This document shows positions 11,345 through 22,282 of a DNA stretch of 64,000 nt, piece after piece. The stretch comes from Burkholderia multivorans ATCC BAA-247. GTDB lineage: Bacteria > Pseudomonadota > Gammaproteobacteria > Burkholderiales > Burkholderiaceae. Below the pieces are notes generated by a model. The model was given only the letters and a program-made list of their open reading frames with translations, was not told where the DNA came from and did not search any database. The position numbers and the translations under genes were made by a program. The stretch covers positions 2,232,001-2,296,000 of the forward strand of contig NZ_CP009832.1 in the NCBI RefSeq assembly GCF_000959525.1, in the 5' to 3' direction. Numbering within the stretch: position 1 is the stretch's first letter; each line of letters opens with the position of its first letter.

Positions 11345-14300
11345 TCAATTCTGGGCAAAACCGGCGGCGGTTTCCATGTCCACCGCGACGATCCGCGAAA
11401 CGCCCTGCTCCTGCATCGTCACGCCGATCAGTTGCTGCGCCATTTCCATCGCGATCTTGTTGTGCGAGATGAACAGGAACTGCGTCTTGTCCGACATCGC
11501 GCGCACCAGATTCGCGAAACGCTCGGTGTTCGCGTCGTCGAGCGGCGCGTCGACCTCGTCGAGCAGACAGAACGGCGCCGGATTCAGCTGGAACATCGCG
11601 AACACGAGCGCGGTGGCCGTCAGCGCCTTCTCGCCGCCCGACAGCAGGTGAATCGTCGCGTTCTTCTTGCCGGGCGGCTGCGCCATCACCTGCACGCCGG
11701 CGTCGAGAATCTCGTCGCCCGTCATGATCAGCTTCGCCTGGCCGCCGCCGAACAGGCGCGGGAACAGATCGCTGAAATGACGGTTGACCTCGTCGAAGGT
11801 TCCCTGCAGCAACGTGCGCGTTTCCTGGTCGATCTTGTGGATCGCGTCCTCGAGCGTCGTGATCGCGTCGGTCAGGTCCGCCGATTGCGCATCGAGGAAC
11901 ACCTTGCGCTCGCTCGCTGCCTTCAGCTCGTCGAGCGCCGCCATGTTGACGGGGCCGAGCGCATTGATCGCGTTGTTCAGCCGCGTGACTTCGCCCTGCA
12001 GATACGACGGCTTCAGATCCGGCGTCAGCTTGTCGCGCAGCGCTTCCTCGTCGACCTCGGCCGCCGCCAGCTGCTCCGCGAACTGCTCCACGGACAGGCG
12101 CGCGGCCTGCTCCTTCAGCTGCAGCTCGGTGATGCGGTCGCGCAGCGGCTGCAGCGAACGCTCGGCGACGAGACGCTGCTCGTCCATCGCGCGCAGCTTC
12201 GCGGTCAGATCGTCGAGCTCGATGCGCGCCGCCTGCAGCGCGGCTTCCTTCACCGCACGGATTTCGAGCGCGTCCTGCAGCCCGGTGTGCACGGTTTGTT
12301 CGTTGATCGTCTCGAGCTCGGCGCGCGCGTCCTCCAGCGAGGCGGCGACGCGCTCGCTCTGTTCGTGCGCGACCTGGATGCTGCGCTTGAGCTCGTCGAT
12401 CCGCGTCACCGCGTTGCGGGCCGCGAAGCGCGCGTCGTTCGCGCCGCGCTCGAGATCGCGCGCCTCCTGACGCGCGTGCGTCAGCGACTCGTCGAGCGCC
12501 TCGAACGCGAGCTGGTTGTCCTCGAAGCGCGCCTGCAGCTCCGCGAGCTCGCCGTCGAAGCGCTCGAAATTCGCTTCCGACTCCGCGCGCAATGCGCGCT
12601 GCTCGTCGATCTGCGCGCCGATCTCCTCGAGTTCCTCGCGGATCTGCGTGCTGCGTTGCGTATAACGCTCGTGCGCCTGCGCGAGCTTCAGCACGTCCAG
12701 TTGCAGCGCATGCACGCGCTGCGTCGCGCGCTCGGCCTGCGCACGCACGTCGCCGAGCGCCTGCGTCGCCTGCGTATGCGCGGCTTCCGCGCGCACGGCC
12801 GCGGTGCGCGCCTCGTCGGCGAGCAGCGCCTGTGCGCGCACCTGACGCGTCAGGTTCTCGATTTCCTGCTGGCGAGCGAGCATCCCGGCCTGCTCGGAGT
12901 CGGCCGCGTACAACTGCACGCCGACGCGCGTGACGATGTGCCCGGCCTTCACGACGAACGCGCCGCCGGCAGGCAGCTGCGCACGCGCGGCGAGCGCCTG
13001 GGCGACGTCGTCGGCGACGTACACGTTGCCGAGCCAGTCGTTGAGCACCGCGCGGATGCCGGCGTCGTCGATGCGTACGAGCGACAGCACGGGCTTCAGC
13101 CCCGCTGCCGGCGCCGGCGGCTCGCCGGCGGGCGGCGGCGCGTAGAACGCGAGCTTGGCGGGTGGCGCGTCGGTCGCGAACGCCTTCACCCAGTCGAGAT
13201 TCGACACTTCGAGTGCGGCGAGCCGCTCGCGCAGCACCGCTTCGAGCGCCGCTTCCCAGCCGGGTTCGACATGCAGCTTCTTCCAGAGCCGCGGCAGCGC
13301 GCCGAGCTCGTGCTTGTCGAGCCACGGCTGCACCTTGCCTTCGGTCTGCACGTTTTCCTGCAGCTGCTTCAGCGCGGCAAGCCGCGCCTCGAGCTGGTGG
13401 ATCTGCGCGCTTTCGGCCTGCACGCGCTCCTGCGCGGCGCGGCGCTCGGCGTCCAGACGCGGCACCGTTTCCTGCGCATCGGCAAGCCGCGCCTGCGCTT
13501 CGGTCAGAATTTCCTCCTGCTCGGCGAGCTGCATGCGCAGCTCCTCGAGCTGCGCCTCGTCCGGCGCATCGAGCCCGCTGGCCTCGGCCTTCAGCCGCTC
13601 GTGGCGCTGCTGCAGCTGCTGCAGCTGCTGATCGGCGTTGCGCTGGTGCGCGGCTTCGAGTTTCAGCGATTGTTCGGTCTGGGCGATCCGCGCGCGCTCG
13701 TCGTTGAGCTGCGCCTGCGCGTCGCGCCACTTCGCTTCGAGCGCCGGCAGCGCATCGTGCTTCGCCGCGGCTTCGTCCTCGGCGAGCGCGGCCTTCTCGT
13801 CGGCGATCGCGCGCGCTTCTTCGGCTTCCTCGAGCTCGTCCTGCGCCTTCTCGGCCTGCGCGCGCCATTGCTCGCGCTGCGCGTTCAGCGCGGCGATCTG
13901 CGCCTGCACGCGGTTGCGCGATTCGACGATGAACTTGATCTCGGCCTCGAGGCGGCTCACTTCGGCATTCGCCTCGTAGAGCGCGCCCTGCGCGCCCTGC
14001 ATCGCGTCGCTCGCGGCATAGTGCGCGACGCGCAGCGTCTCGAGCTGCGATTCGACTTCGCGCAGCTTGGCGGTCTGCGCTTCGAGGTCGATCTGCGCCT
14101 GCTCGATCGCACGCTGCTGCTTCTGCTGCTCGGCCGCGGCCTCGTTCTTGCGCAGCAGCCACAGCAGGCGCTGCTTCTCCTCGCCTTCGGCGACGAGCTC
14201 CTTGTACTTCGTCGCGACGACGGCCTGCGCCTCGAGCTTCTCGAGGTTCGCCGCGAGTTCGCGGATGATGTCCTCGACGCGCGTCAGGTTCTCGCGCGTG

Positions 14301-14857
14301 TCGTGCAGCCGGTTCTCGGTCTCGCGGCGGCGCTCCTTGTACTTCGACACGCCCGCGGCTTCCTCGAGGAACACGCGCAGCTCTTCGGGCTTCGCCTCGA
14401 TGATCCGCGCGATCATCCCCTGCCCGATGATCGCGTACGCGCGCGGGCCGAGGCCGGTGCCGAGGAAGATGTCCTGGATGTCGCGGCGGCGCGCCGGCAG
14501 GTTGTTGATGTAGTAGCTCGACGTGCCGTCGCGCGTAAGCACGCGCTTCACGGCGATCTCGCCGTACTGGCCCCACTGGCCTGCCGCGCGGCCGTCGGAG
14601 TTGTCGAAGATCAGCTCGACGCTCGCCCGGCTGCCGGGCTTGCGGGTCGTCGAGCCGTTGAAGATCACGTCCTGCATCGACTCGCCGCGCAGCTCGGAGG
14701 CGCGCGACTCGCCGAGCACCCAGCGCACGGCGTCGATGATGTTGGATTTGCCGCATCCGTTCGGGCCCACCACGCCGACGAGCTGGCCCGGAACCTGAAA
14801 ATGCGTGGGATCGACGAAGGATTTGAAGCCAGCGAGTTTGATCGAGCTCAGACGCAC
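11345..14857 (-). CDS. smc: Chromosome segregation protein SMC
   Basis: Condensin ATPase that compacts and helps segregate the chromosome. The 1,170-residue protein begins with the ATP-binding head (Walker A GPNGCGKSN near 32-40). Two long coiled-coil arms flank a hinge at about 520-640, and it ends with the C-terminal head carrying the signature LLSGGEKALTATAL and Walker B CLLDEVDAPLDDAN. The start is GTG at 14857, chosen because it gives the conserved MRLSSIKLAGFKSF N-terminus; no strong ribosome binding site is visible. It heads the smc-zipA-ligA-def cluster. It is a true SMC, not MukB. Confidence 0.96.
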   Translation of the reverse strand: MRLSSIKLAGFKSFVDPTHFQVPGQLVGVVGPNGCGKSNIIDAVRWVLGESRASELRGESMQDVIFNGSTTRKPGSRASVELIFDNSDGRAAGQWGQYGEIAVKRVLTRDGTSSYYINNLPARRRDIQDIFLGTGLGPRAYAIIGQGMIARIIEAKPEELRVFLEEAAGVSKYKERRRETENRLHDTRENLTRVEDIIRELAANLEKLEAQAVVATKYKELVAEGEEKQRLLWLLRKNEAAAEQQKQQRAIEQAQIDLEAQTAKLREVESQLETLRVAHYAASDAMQGAQGALYEANAEVSRLEAEIKFIVESRNRVQAQIAALNAQREQWRAQAEKAQDELEEAEEARAIADEKAALAEDEAAAKHDALPALEAKWRDAQAQLNDERARIAQTEQSLKLEAAHQRNADQQLQQLQQRHERLKAEASGLDAPDEAQLEELRMQLAEQEEILTEAQARLADAQETVPRLDAERRAAQERVQAESAQIHQLEARLAALKQLQENVQTEGKVQPWLDKHELGALPRLWKKLHVEPGWEAALEAVLRERLAALEVSNLDWVKAFATDAPPAKLAFYAPPPAGEPPAPAAGLKPVLSLVRIDDAGIRAVLNDWLGNVYVADDVAQALAARAQLPAGGAFVVKAGHIVTRVGVQLYAADSEQAGMLARQQEIENLTRQVRAQALLADEARTAAVRAEAAHTQATQALGDVRAQAERATQRVHALQLDVLKLAQAHERYTQRSTQIREELEEIGAQIDEQRALRAESEANFERFDGELAELQARFEDNQLAFEALDESLTHARQEARDLERGANDARFAARNAVTRIDELKRSIQVAHEQSERVAASLEDARAELETINEQTVHTGLQDALEIRAVKEAALQAARIELDDLTAKLRAMDEQRLVAERSLQPLRDRITELQLKEQAARLSVEQFAEQLAAAEVDEEALRDKLTPDLKPSYLQGEVTRLNNAINALGPVNMAALDELKAASERKVFLDAQSADLTDAITTLEDAIHKIDQETRTLLQGTFDEVNRHFSDLFPRLFGGGQAKLIMTGDEILDAGVQVMAQPPGKKNATIHLLSGGEKALTATALVFAMFQLNPAPFCLLDEVDAPLDDANTERFANLVRAMSDKTQFLFISHNKIAMEMAQQLIGVTMQEQGVSRIVAVDMETAAGFAQN

Positions 14858-14995
14858 GGCGGTATCGGATGTGAAGAAGAGGTGAAACGAACAGCGGCGC
14901 GCGGCGCGGGGGCTGTCAGCCCTGGCGCGCACGCACCCCCGGAATTCAAAAACGGGGCCGCGCACTCAAGCGCCAGGCCCCGCAAACGGCTTCAA

Positions 14996-15937
14996 TCATA
15001 CCATCGCGCGCGCGCCGTTCTGCCCGTCGCCGGGTTTGTCCTGCGCGGGCGCCGCACGGTGGACGCGGCTCGACAGCAGCGTCGCGAGCACGATGCACGC
15101 GCCGCCGGCCCACTCCCTCGCGGTGGGCAGCTCGTTCGCGAACACCCACGCGGACAGCGCGGTGATCACGATCTCGAACAGCATGATGATCGATGCGCGG
15201 TTGGCCGGCACGCGCGCGAGGCCGTACTGCACGAGCAGGTTGTTCGCGGCCATCGTCACGCCGATCGCGACGACGATCAGCGCCGCGACCCCGAGCGCGC
15301 CGCTCGCCGGCACCGGCGGCAGCCCCTCGAACAGCGACGCGATCGCACCGAACGCGGCCGCGCCGCCGAACAGCGTCGCGGTACGCATCTCCGCGCGCAT
15401 CGACGGCAGCTCGCGGCTCGCCTTGATGACGAGCACGTTGCTCATCGCGAAGCTCAGGCCGGCCGCGAGGCCCGCCCATTCGGCCGGATTGGCCGGCAGC
15501 GGCAGGCCGAGCCGCGGCGACCATAGCATCAGCATCGCGCCGCCGATCGACAGCGCGGCGAGTCCCGCGCCGGCCCAGGTCAGCCGTTCGCGCAGCAGGA
15601 AGTGCGCGTAGATCGCGGTCCAGGCCGGCGTCAGGTAGAACAGCAGCATCACGCGCAGCACCTCGCCGTGGATCGTGCCCCACACGAAGCCGAGATTGGT
15701 CACGCCGGCCGTCAGCGCGATGCCGGGCAGCACCCAGTGCCAGCGCAGCGTCGCGATCGCGCTGCGCCGCGCGACGATCACGAACAGGAACGCGACGACG
15801 CTCGTCAGCGCGCTCGCGAGCGTGCCCGTCACGCCGAGCGACGCGAGGATGCGCAGCGGATACCAGATCACGCCCCACACCGATGCGCCGATCAGGATCG
15901 CGAGTGTCGGCAGGCTGCCGCGTACCGCGTTGTTCAT
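14996..15937 (-). CDS. EamA/DMT-family membrane transporter
   Basis: Probable exporter of the drug/metabolite transporter superfamily. The 313-residue protein has about ten hydrophobic segments arranged as two repeated EamA halves, for example LAILIGASVWGVIWYPLRIL at the start and IIMLFEIVITALSAWVFANE in the second half. Substrate cannot be told from sequence; relatives export amino acids, nucleotides or other metabolites. It lies upstream of smc on the same strand (about 140 bases) and is divergent from dapC. Confidence 0.85.
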   Translation of the reverse strand: MNNAVRGSLPTLAILIGASVWGVIWYPLRILASLGVTGTLASALTSVVAFLFVIVARRSAIATLRWHWVLPGIALTAGVTNLGFVWGTIHGEVLRVMLLFYLTPAWTAIYAHFLLRERLTWAGAGLAALSIGGAMLMLWSPRLGLPLPANPAEWAGLAAGLSFAMSNVLVIKASRELPSMRAEMRTATLFGGAAAFGAIASLFEGLPPVPASGALGVAALIVVAIGVTMAANNLLVQYGLARVPANRASIIMLFEIVITALSAWVFANELPTAREWAGGACIVLATLLSSRVHRAAPAQDKPGDGQNGARAMV

Positions 15938-16006
15938 TGTTTCGATACCCTTCGTTCGTACCGCCGGGCCGCCCCGCGGGCCGCCCGTGACCGGATTTCG
16001 TCACGC

Positions 16007-16012
16007 TATAAT
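16007..16012 (+). promoter_or_regulatory. Putative -10 element of the dapC promoter
   Basis: A perfect TATAAT lies about 80 bases before the dapC start in the gap after the divergent transporter. No good -35 box sits at 16-18 bases, so an activator or a weak -35 may be involved. Confidence 0.45.
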
Positions 16013-16090
16013 CGTCCGTTGCGACGCGCGCCGCCGGCGCCCGTTCGCCGTCGCGGCGCGCCGCCGCTCCTTTCGCTCCAACCGGCCGCG

Positions 16091-17323
16091 ATGGCCGCTT
16101 CGCCCGTGAACCCTCGACTCGACTCGCTCCAGCCCTATCCCTTCGAAAAGCTGCGCGCCCTGTTCAAGGACGTGACGCCCCCTGCCGGCCTCAAACCGAT
16201 CAGCTTCGGCATCGGCGAGCCCAAGCACCCGACGCCCGCGCTGATCCGCGACGCGGCCGTGGCCGCGCTCGACGGCCTCGCCGCCTATCCGGCCACGGCC
16301 GGCTCGGACGCGCTGCGCACGTCGATCGCGCGCTGGCTCGAGCGCCGCTACGGGCTACCGGCCGTCGACGCGGCGACGCAGGTGCTGCCGGTGTCGGGCT
16401 CGCGCGAGGCGCTGTTCTCGCTCGCGCAGACGGTGATCGACAGCCGCCCGGCCGAAAGCGGGCAGAAAGCGATCGTACTCTGTCCGAATCCGTTCTATCA
16501 AATTTACGAAGGGGCGGCGCTGCTGGCCGGCGCCGAGCCCTATTTCGCGAACAGCGATCCGGCACGCAACTTCGCCTGCGACTACGCGGCCGTGCCGGAC
16601 GACGTCTGGGCGCGCACACAGCTGCTCTACGTCTGCTCGCCGGGCAACCCGACCGGCGCCGTGCTGACGCTCGACGACTGGCGCGAGCTGTTCGCGCTGT
16701 CCGATCGCCACGGCTTCGTGATCGCGTCCGACGAGTGCTATTCGGAAATCTACTTCGACGAAGCGACGCCGCCGCTCGGCGGCCTCGAGGCCGCGAACCG
16801 CCTCGGCCGCGGCTTCGAGGGGCTCGTGATGCTGTCGAGCCTGTCGAAGCGCTCGAACGTGCCCGGCATGCGCTCGGGCTTCGTCGCCGGCGACGCGGCG
16901 CTGCTGAAGAAATTCCTGCTGTACCGCACGTACCACGGCGCCGCGCTGTCGCCCGTGTGGCAGCACGCGAGCATCGCCGCATGGAACGACGAGGCGCACG
17001 TGCGCGAGAACCGCGCGCTGTACCTGCAGAAGTTCAACACCGTGACGCCGATGCTCGCCGAGGTGCTCGACGTCAAGCTGCCGGACGCCGCGTTCTATCT
17101 GTGGGCGAACGTCGCGCGCACCGGCCTGTCGGACACCGAGTTCGCCCGCCGCCTGTACGCCGACTATAATGTGACGGTTCTGCCCGGCTCGTACCTCGCG
17201 CGCGACGCGCACGGCACGAACCCGGGCCGCGATTTCATCCGGATCGCGCTCGTCGCGGGCACCCCCGAATGCGTCGAGGGCGCGCAACGCATCGTCGATT
17301 TCTGCCGCGGCATCGCGCAGTAA
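16091..17323 (+). CDS. dapC: Succinyldiaminopimelate transaminase
   Basis: PLP-dependent class I/II aminotransferase. In lysine/diaminopimelate synthesis it converts N-succinyl-2-amino-6-oxopimelate to N-succinyl-diaminopimelate. The 410-residue protein has the DapC start LQPYPFEKLRALF, the glycine-rich ISFGIGEPKHPTP and the PLP lysine in SLSKRSNVPGMRSGF (near residue 256). The role is supported by dapD following after 45 bases and dapE nearby. The start is uncertain: a GTG at 16106 would give a protein five residues shorter, beginning MNPRLDSL. Aminotransferases of this class can overlap with ArgD, but the context favours DapC. Confidence 0.93.
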   Translation: MAASPVNPRLDSLQPYPFEKLRALFKDVTPPAGLKPISFGIGEPKHPTPALIRDAAVAALDGLAAYPATAGSDALRTSIARWLERRYGLPAVDAATQVLPVSGSREALFSLAQTVIDSRPAESGQKAIVLCPNPFYQIYEGAALLAGAEPYFANSDPARNFACDYAAVPDDVWARTQLLYVCSPGNPTGAVLTLDDWRELFALSDRHGFVIASDECYSEIYFDEATPPLGGLEAANRLGRGFEGLVMLSSLSKRSNVPGMRSGFVAGDAALLKKFLLYRTYHGAALSPVWQHASIAAWNDEAHVRENRALYLQKFNTVTPMLAEVLDVKLPDAAFYLWANVARTGLSDTEFARRLYADYNVTVLPGSYLARDAHGTNPGRDFIRIALVAGTPECVEGAQRIVDFCRGIAQ

Positions 17324-17368
17324 GACGTCCATCCCGATCAATTCCATCCATCTCCTGCGAAAACGAAC

Positions 17369-18195
<827 letters not shown>

Positions 18196-18196
<1 letters not shown>

Positions 18197-18564
18197 TGGC
18201 CAGGCCGCGCACCGTGGTCGTCTACGGCATTCCGAACTGCGACACCGTGAAGAAAGCCCGCGTGTGGCTCGACGAACACGGCGTCGCGTTCGAATTCCAC
18301 GACTTCAAGAAAGCCGGCGTCAGCGCGCCGCTGATCGAGGACTGGCTGAAGGACGTGCCGCTCGACACGCTCGTCAACAAGCGCGGCACGACCTGGCGCG
18401 CGCTCGACGACGCCATGAAGGCCGCCGCCGACACGCAGGCCGGCGCCGTCGCGCTGATGATCCACAAGCCGTCGGTCATCAAGCGGCCGGTGCTGGTCGT
18501 CGACGGCCGCGTGAAATCGGTCGGCTTCGCGGCCGATCAGTACGCGGCGCTGTTCGCCGCATAG
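18196..18564 (+). CDS. ArsC/Spx/YffB-family thioredoxin-fold protein
   Basis: A 122-residue protein of the arsenate reductase-like family. It begins [20 protein letters not shown], with one cysteine at the usual active-site position, and ends with the family's [17 protein letters not shown] stretch. There is a single Cys rather than a CxxC pair, and no arsenic genes nearby, so it is closer to YffB-type proteins, whose role is poorly known, than to a true arsenate reductase. Its start overlaps dapD by one base and it sits before dapE, as yffB-like genes do in many proteobacteria. Confidence 0.85.
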
Positions 18565-18596
18565 CGCCGCCGGCGCAGCGCGCGACGTCTCATCGC

Positions 18597-18622
18597 TGCC
18601 GGCCACCGCGCCGGCATTTTTT
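18597..18622 (+). terminator. Intrinsic-terminator-like hairpin just before dapE
   Basis: Stem TGCCGGC (18597-18603) pairs with GCCGGCA (18610-18616) and is followed by six T residues. It ends only 19 bases before the dapE ATG, leaving no room for a promoter after it. It may act as an attenuator. Confidence 0.7.
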
Positions 18623-18641
18623 ATCGAAAGTGGTCCGAACC

Positions 18642-19781
18642 ATGTCCGCCACCCTAGCCCTTACCGAACAACTGATCGCGCGCGCCTCCGTCACGCCCGA
18701 CGACCAGCATTGCCAGCAGATCATGACCGAGCGCCTCGCCGCGCTCGGTTTCGATTGCGAGACCGTCGCATCGCACGGCGTGACCAACCTGTGGGCCGTC
18801 AAGCGCGGCACCGACGGCCGCGACGGCAAGCTGCTCGCGTTCGCGGGCCACACCGACGTCGTGCCTACCGGTCCGCTCGAGCAGTGGACGTCGCCGCCGT
18901 TCGTCCCCGCCCATCGCGACGGCAAGCTGTACGGCCGCGGCGCCGCCGACATGAAGACCTCGCTCGCGGCGTTCGTCGTCGCCGCCGAGGAATTCGTCGC
19001 CGCGCATCCCGACCACCGCGGCGCGATCGCGTTCCTGATCACGAGCGACGAAGAAGGCCCGGCCACCGACGGCACCGTGAAGGTCGTCGAACTGCTCGAG
19101 TCGCGCGGCGAGCGCCTCGACTACTGCATCGTCGGCGAGCCGACGTCGACCGCCGAGCTCGGCGACGTCGTGAAGAACGGGCGCCGCGGCTCGATGTCCG
19201 GCGAGCTGATCGTCAAGGGCGTGCAAGGCCACATCGCGTATCCGCACCTCGCGAAGAACCCGATCCACCTGCTCGCGCCGGCGCTCGCCGAACTCGCCGC
19301 CGAGCAGTGGGACGAAGGCAACGAATACTTCCCGCCGACCACCTGGCAGGTGTCGAACCTGCGTGCCGGCACGGGCGCGACGAACGTGATCCCCGGCCAC
19401 GCGGATCTGCTGTTCAACTTCCGCTTCTCGACCGCGAGCACCGTCGAAGGCCTGCAGGCACGCGTGCACGCGATCCTCGACAAGCACCGGCTCGACTACA
19501 CGCTGAAGTGGACGGTGAGCGGCCTGCCGTTTCTCACGCCGCGCGGCGAGCTGTCGAATGCGCTCGAGCACGCGATCCGCGCGGAGACGGGCCTCACGAC
19601 CGAGCTGTCGACCACGGGCGGCACGTCCGACGGCCGCTTCATCGCGCGCATCTGCCCGCAGGTGATCGAGTTCGGTCCGCCGAACGGCAGCATCCACAAG
19701 ATCGACGAGCATATCGAGGTGCGCTTCGTCGAGCCGCTGAAGAACGTGTACCGCCGCGTGCTTGAACAACTGATCGCCTGA
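18642..19781 (+). CDS. dapE: Succinyl-diaminopimelate desuccinylase
   Basis: Zinc amidohydrolase (M20 family) that releases LL-diaminopimelate from its succinyl form. The 379-residue protein has the metal motif [10 protein letters not shown], the bridging Asp in GRGAADMKT, the catalytic Glu pair in [12 protein letters not shown] and the late metal histidine in [13 protein letters not shown]. The ATG at 18642 gives the family N-terminus; the open frame extends upstream but overlaps the previous gene. A terminator-like hairpin sits immediately upstream. prmB starts 11 bases after its stop. Confidence 0.96.
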   Translation: MSATLALTEQLIARASVTPDDQHCQQIMTERLAALGFDCETVASHGVTNLWAVKRGTDGRDGKLLAFAGHTDVVPTGPLEQWTSPPFVPAHRDGKLYGRGAADMKTSLAAFVVAAEEFVAAHPDHRGAIAFLITSDEEGPATDGTVKVVELLESRGERLDYCIVGEPTSTAELGDVVKNGRRGSMSGELIVKGVQGHIAYPHLAKNPIHLLAPALAELAAEQWDEGNEYFPPTTWQVSNLRAGTGATNVIPGHADLLFNFRFSTASTVEGLQARVHAILDKHRLDYTLKWTVSGLPFLTPRGELSNALEHAIRAETGLTTELSTTGGTSDGRFIARICPQVIEFGPPNGSIHKIDEHIEVRFVEPLKNVYRRVLEQLIA

Positions 19782-19792
19782 CGGAGCCTCGC

Positions 19793-20701
19793 ATGACGAC
19801 CCCTTTTGCCACCGTGCGCGACCTGCTGCGCTACGCGGTCACGCGCTTCTCGAAAGCCAAGCTCGCGTTCGGCCACGGCTCGGACAACGCGTATGACGAA
19901 GCCGCGTATCTCGTGCTGCATACGCTCGACCTGCCGCTCGACACGCTCGAACCGTTCCTCGACGCGCGGCTGCTGCCCGACGAAATCGCGGCCGTGCTCG
20001 CGGTGATCGAGCGACGCGCGACCGAGCGCGTGCCGGCCGCCTATCTGACGCGCGAAGCGTGGATGCACGGCCACCGCTTCTACGTCGACGAGCGCGTGAT
20101 CGTGCCGCGTTCGTTCATCGGCGAGCTGCTCGACGACGGGCTGCAGCCGTACGTCGCCGATCCCGAGCAGGTCGGCGCGGTACTCGAGCTCTGCACGGGC
20201 TCGGGCTGCCTCGCGATCCTCGCGGCGAGCGCGTTCCCGAACGCCGAAATCGACGCGGTCGATCTGTCGGCCGACGCGCTCGAAGTCGCGCAGATCAACG
20301 TGCGCGACTACGGCCTCGAAGACCGGATCACGCTGCACCGTGGCGATCTGTATGCGCCGCTGCCGGCATTCCGCGCGCAGCCCGACGCGCGCTACGACGT
20401 GATCCTGACGAACCCGCCGTATGTCAACGCGGCCTCGATGGCGAAGCTGCCGCCCGAATACCGCCATGAGCCCGAGATGGCGCTCGCGGGCGGCGACGAC
20501 GGCATGGATATCGTGCGGCGTATCGTCGCCGAGGCGCACAACTGGCTGCACGACGACGGCGTGCTGGTCGTCGAGATCGGCAACGAACGCGAGCATGTCG
20601 AAGCGGCGTTCGGCGGGCTCGAGCTCACGTGGCTGCCGACCAGCGCGGGCGACGACAACGTGTTCCTGATCCAGGCGGCCGACCTCCCGCGCAAGGGCTG
20701 A
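19793..20701 (+). CDS. prmB: Ribosomal protein L3 glutamine N5-methyltransferase
   Basis: SAM-dependent methyltransferase that modifies a glutamine of ribosomal protein L3. The 302-residue protein has the SAM-binding motif VLELCTGSGCLAI (near residue 127) and the catalytic NPPY motif in ILTNPPYVNAASM (near 204). The order dapE-prmB and the region preceding NPPY favour PrmB over PrmC, which normally sits beside prfA. It is 11 bases from dapE and likely in the same transcript. Confidence 0.93.
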   Translation: MTTPFATVRDLLRYAVTRFSKAKLAFGHGSDNAYDEAAYLVLHTLDLPLDTLEPFLDARLLPDEIAAVLAVIERRATERVPAAYLTREAWMHGHRFYVDERVIVPRSFIGELLDDGLQPYVADPEQVGAVLELCTGSGCLAILAASAFPNAEIDAVDLSADALEVAQINVRDYGLEDRITLHRGDLYAPLPAFRAQPDARYDVILTNPPYVNAASMAKLPPEYRHEPEMALAGGDDGMDIVRRIVAEAHNWLHDDGVLVVEIGNEREHVEAAFGGLELTWLPTSAGDDNVFLIQAADLPRKG

Positions 20702-20805
20702 ACCGGCGATGCAGGCGGCGCGGCAACCCGCTGCGCCGCCCCCTTGGGTAAGATGCGCGTACGCGGCCGCCGCGCCGCACGACTTCAGGAGTCCGTCACG
20801 CGCCC

Positions 20806-22245
20806 ATGACCCTCGACTGGCTACACCTCGGCACACTGATCCTGGCCATTCACGTGCTCGGGATCGTCGCGGCCTTCCACGCGATCCTGAACACGCGGAC
20901 GTCGCAAGGCGCCATCGCATGGGCGGTCTCGCTCGCCGCGATGCCGTACCTCACGCTGATCCCCTATCTGTTTCTCGGCCGCAGCAAGTTCTCCGGCTAC
21001 GTCGACGCGCGCCGCCACGAAACCGAAGCGTTGCGCACGCACACACCGCGCGCGCCGTGGCTCGACGCGAACGCGGGCGACCGGCCGGCGGCCGATGCGC
21101 TCGGCCAGGCTGCGGTACTCGCACTCAGGCGGCTCGGCGGCATGCCGTTCGTCGGCGGCAATTCGGTGCGCACGCTGGTGAACGGCGACGCAACCTTCGC
21201 GGCGATTCTCTCGGCGATCGACGCCGCGCGCGATTACGTGATCGTCCAGTTCTTCATCGTGCGCGACGATGCGCTCGGCCAGATGCTGCGCGACGCACTG
21301 CTCGCGCGCGCCGCGGCCGGCGTGCGCTGCTATCTGCTGTACGACAGCATCGGCAGCTTCGACCTGCCGCGCAGCTACGTCGACGCGCTGCGGCGCGGCG
21401 GCGTCGAAGTCCATCCGTTCGCGACGCATCGCAAGTTCGTCAACCGCTTCCAGCTCAACTTCCGCAATCACCGCAAGATCGTCGTCGTCGACGGCACTCG
21501 CGCGTTCGTCGGCGGACACAACGTCGGCGTCGAGTATCTCGGCGGCAACCCGCGCCTGTCGCCGTGGCGCGACACGCACATCGAGATACGCGGGCCGGCC
21601 GTCGCGAGCATCCAGTACGTGTTCGCCGAAGACTGGCACTGGGCGACACAGACGCTGCCGTCGCTCGCCGCGCCGCCGGCCGCGCTGCCGGACGACGACA
21701 TGCATTGCCTCGCGGTGCCGATGGGCCCGGCCGACAAGCAGGAAACCGGCTCGCTGTTCTTTGTCGAGGCGATCAACGCGGCGCGCGAGCGCGTCTGGAT
21801 CACCACGCCGTACCTCGTACCCGACGAGGCCGTCGTCGCGGCGCTGAAGCTCGCGGTGATGCGCGGCGTCGACGTACGCATCCTGATCCCGAGCCGCCGC
21901 GATCACTACGTCGTGTTCGAGGCGTCGAAGCTGTACGCGCGCGACCTCGTCGATGCAGGCGTCAAGGTGTTCCGCTACCGCCCGGGATTCCTGCATCAGA
22001 AGGTCGTGCTGATCGACCGCGTCGCCGCGGCGATCGGCAGCGCCAATCTCGACAACCGCTCGTTCCGGCTGAACTTCGAGATCATGGTGCTGACGATCGA
22101 CCGCGCGTTCGCCGATGAAGTGGCCGCAATGCTCGCCGCGGACTTCGCGCAGTCCTACGAGGTCGATACGAGCGAGTACCGGCAGTCGCCCGCTTGGCGG
22201 CGCATCGCGATGCACGTCGCGCGGCTGTTCGCGCCGATCCTGTAG
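20806..22245 (+). CDS. cls: Cardiolipin synthase (phospholipase D family)
   Basis: Inner-membrane enzyme that condenses phosphatidylglycerol into cardiolipin. The 479-residue protein has two N-terminal hydrophobic segments (LGTLILAIHVLGIVAAFHAI and the AIAWAVSLAAMPYLTLIPYL stretch) and two HKD catalytic motifs, NHRKIVVVDGTRAFVGGHN and LHQKVVLIDRVAAAIGSAN. This is the ClsA-type layout with transmembrane anchors. It lies 104 bases after prmB, so it may have its own promoter. Confidence 0.94.
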   Translation: MTLDWLHLGTLILAIHVLGIVAAFHAILNTRTSQGAIAWAVSLAAMPYLTLIPYLFLGRSKFSGYVDARRHETEALRTHTPRAPWLDANAGDRPAADALGQAAVLALRRLGGMPFVGGNSVRTLVNGDATFAAILSAIDAARDYVIVQFFIVRDDALGQMLRDALLARAAAGVRCYLLYDSIGSFDLPRSYVDALRRGGVEVHPFATHRKFVNRFQLNFRNHRKIVVVDGTRAFVGGHNVGVEYLGGNPRLSPWRDTHIEIRGPAVASIQYVFAEDWHWATQTLPSLAAPPAALPDDDMHCLAVPMGPADKQETGSLFFVEAINAARERVWITTPYLVPDEAVVAALKLAVMRGVDVRILIPSRRDHYVVFEASKLYARDLVDAGVKVFRYRPGFLHQKVVLIDRVAAAIGSANLDNRSFRLNFEIMVLTIDRAFADEVAAMLAADFAQSYEVDTSEYRQSPAWRRIAMHVARLFAPIL

Positions 22246-22282
22246 CCGCCGGCCCGCGTGCCCGATGCCGGCGCGCCGCGTG

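Noticed and set aside
9935-15526. An 1,863-codon plus-strand open frame opposite zipA and smc
   Set aside because: Composition is Arg/Leu/His-rich without motifs; it mirrors the coiled-coil smc gene and is a shadow frame.
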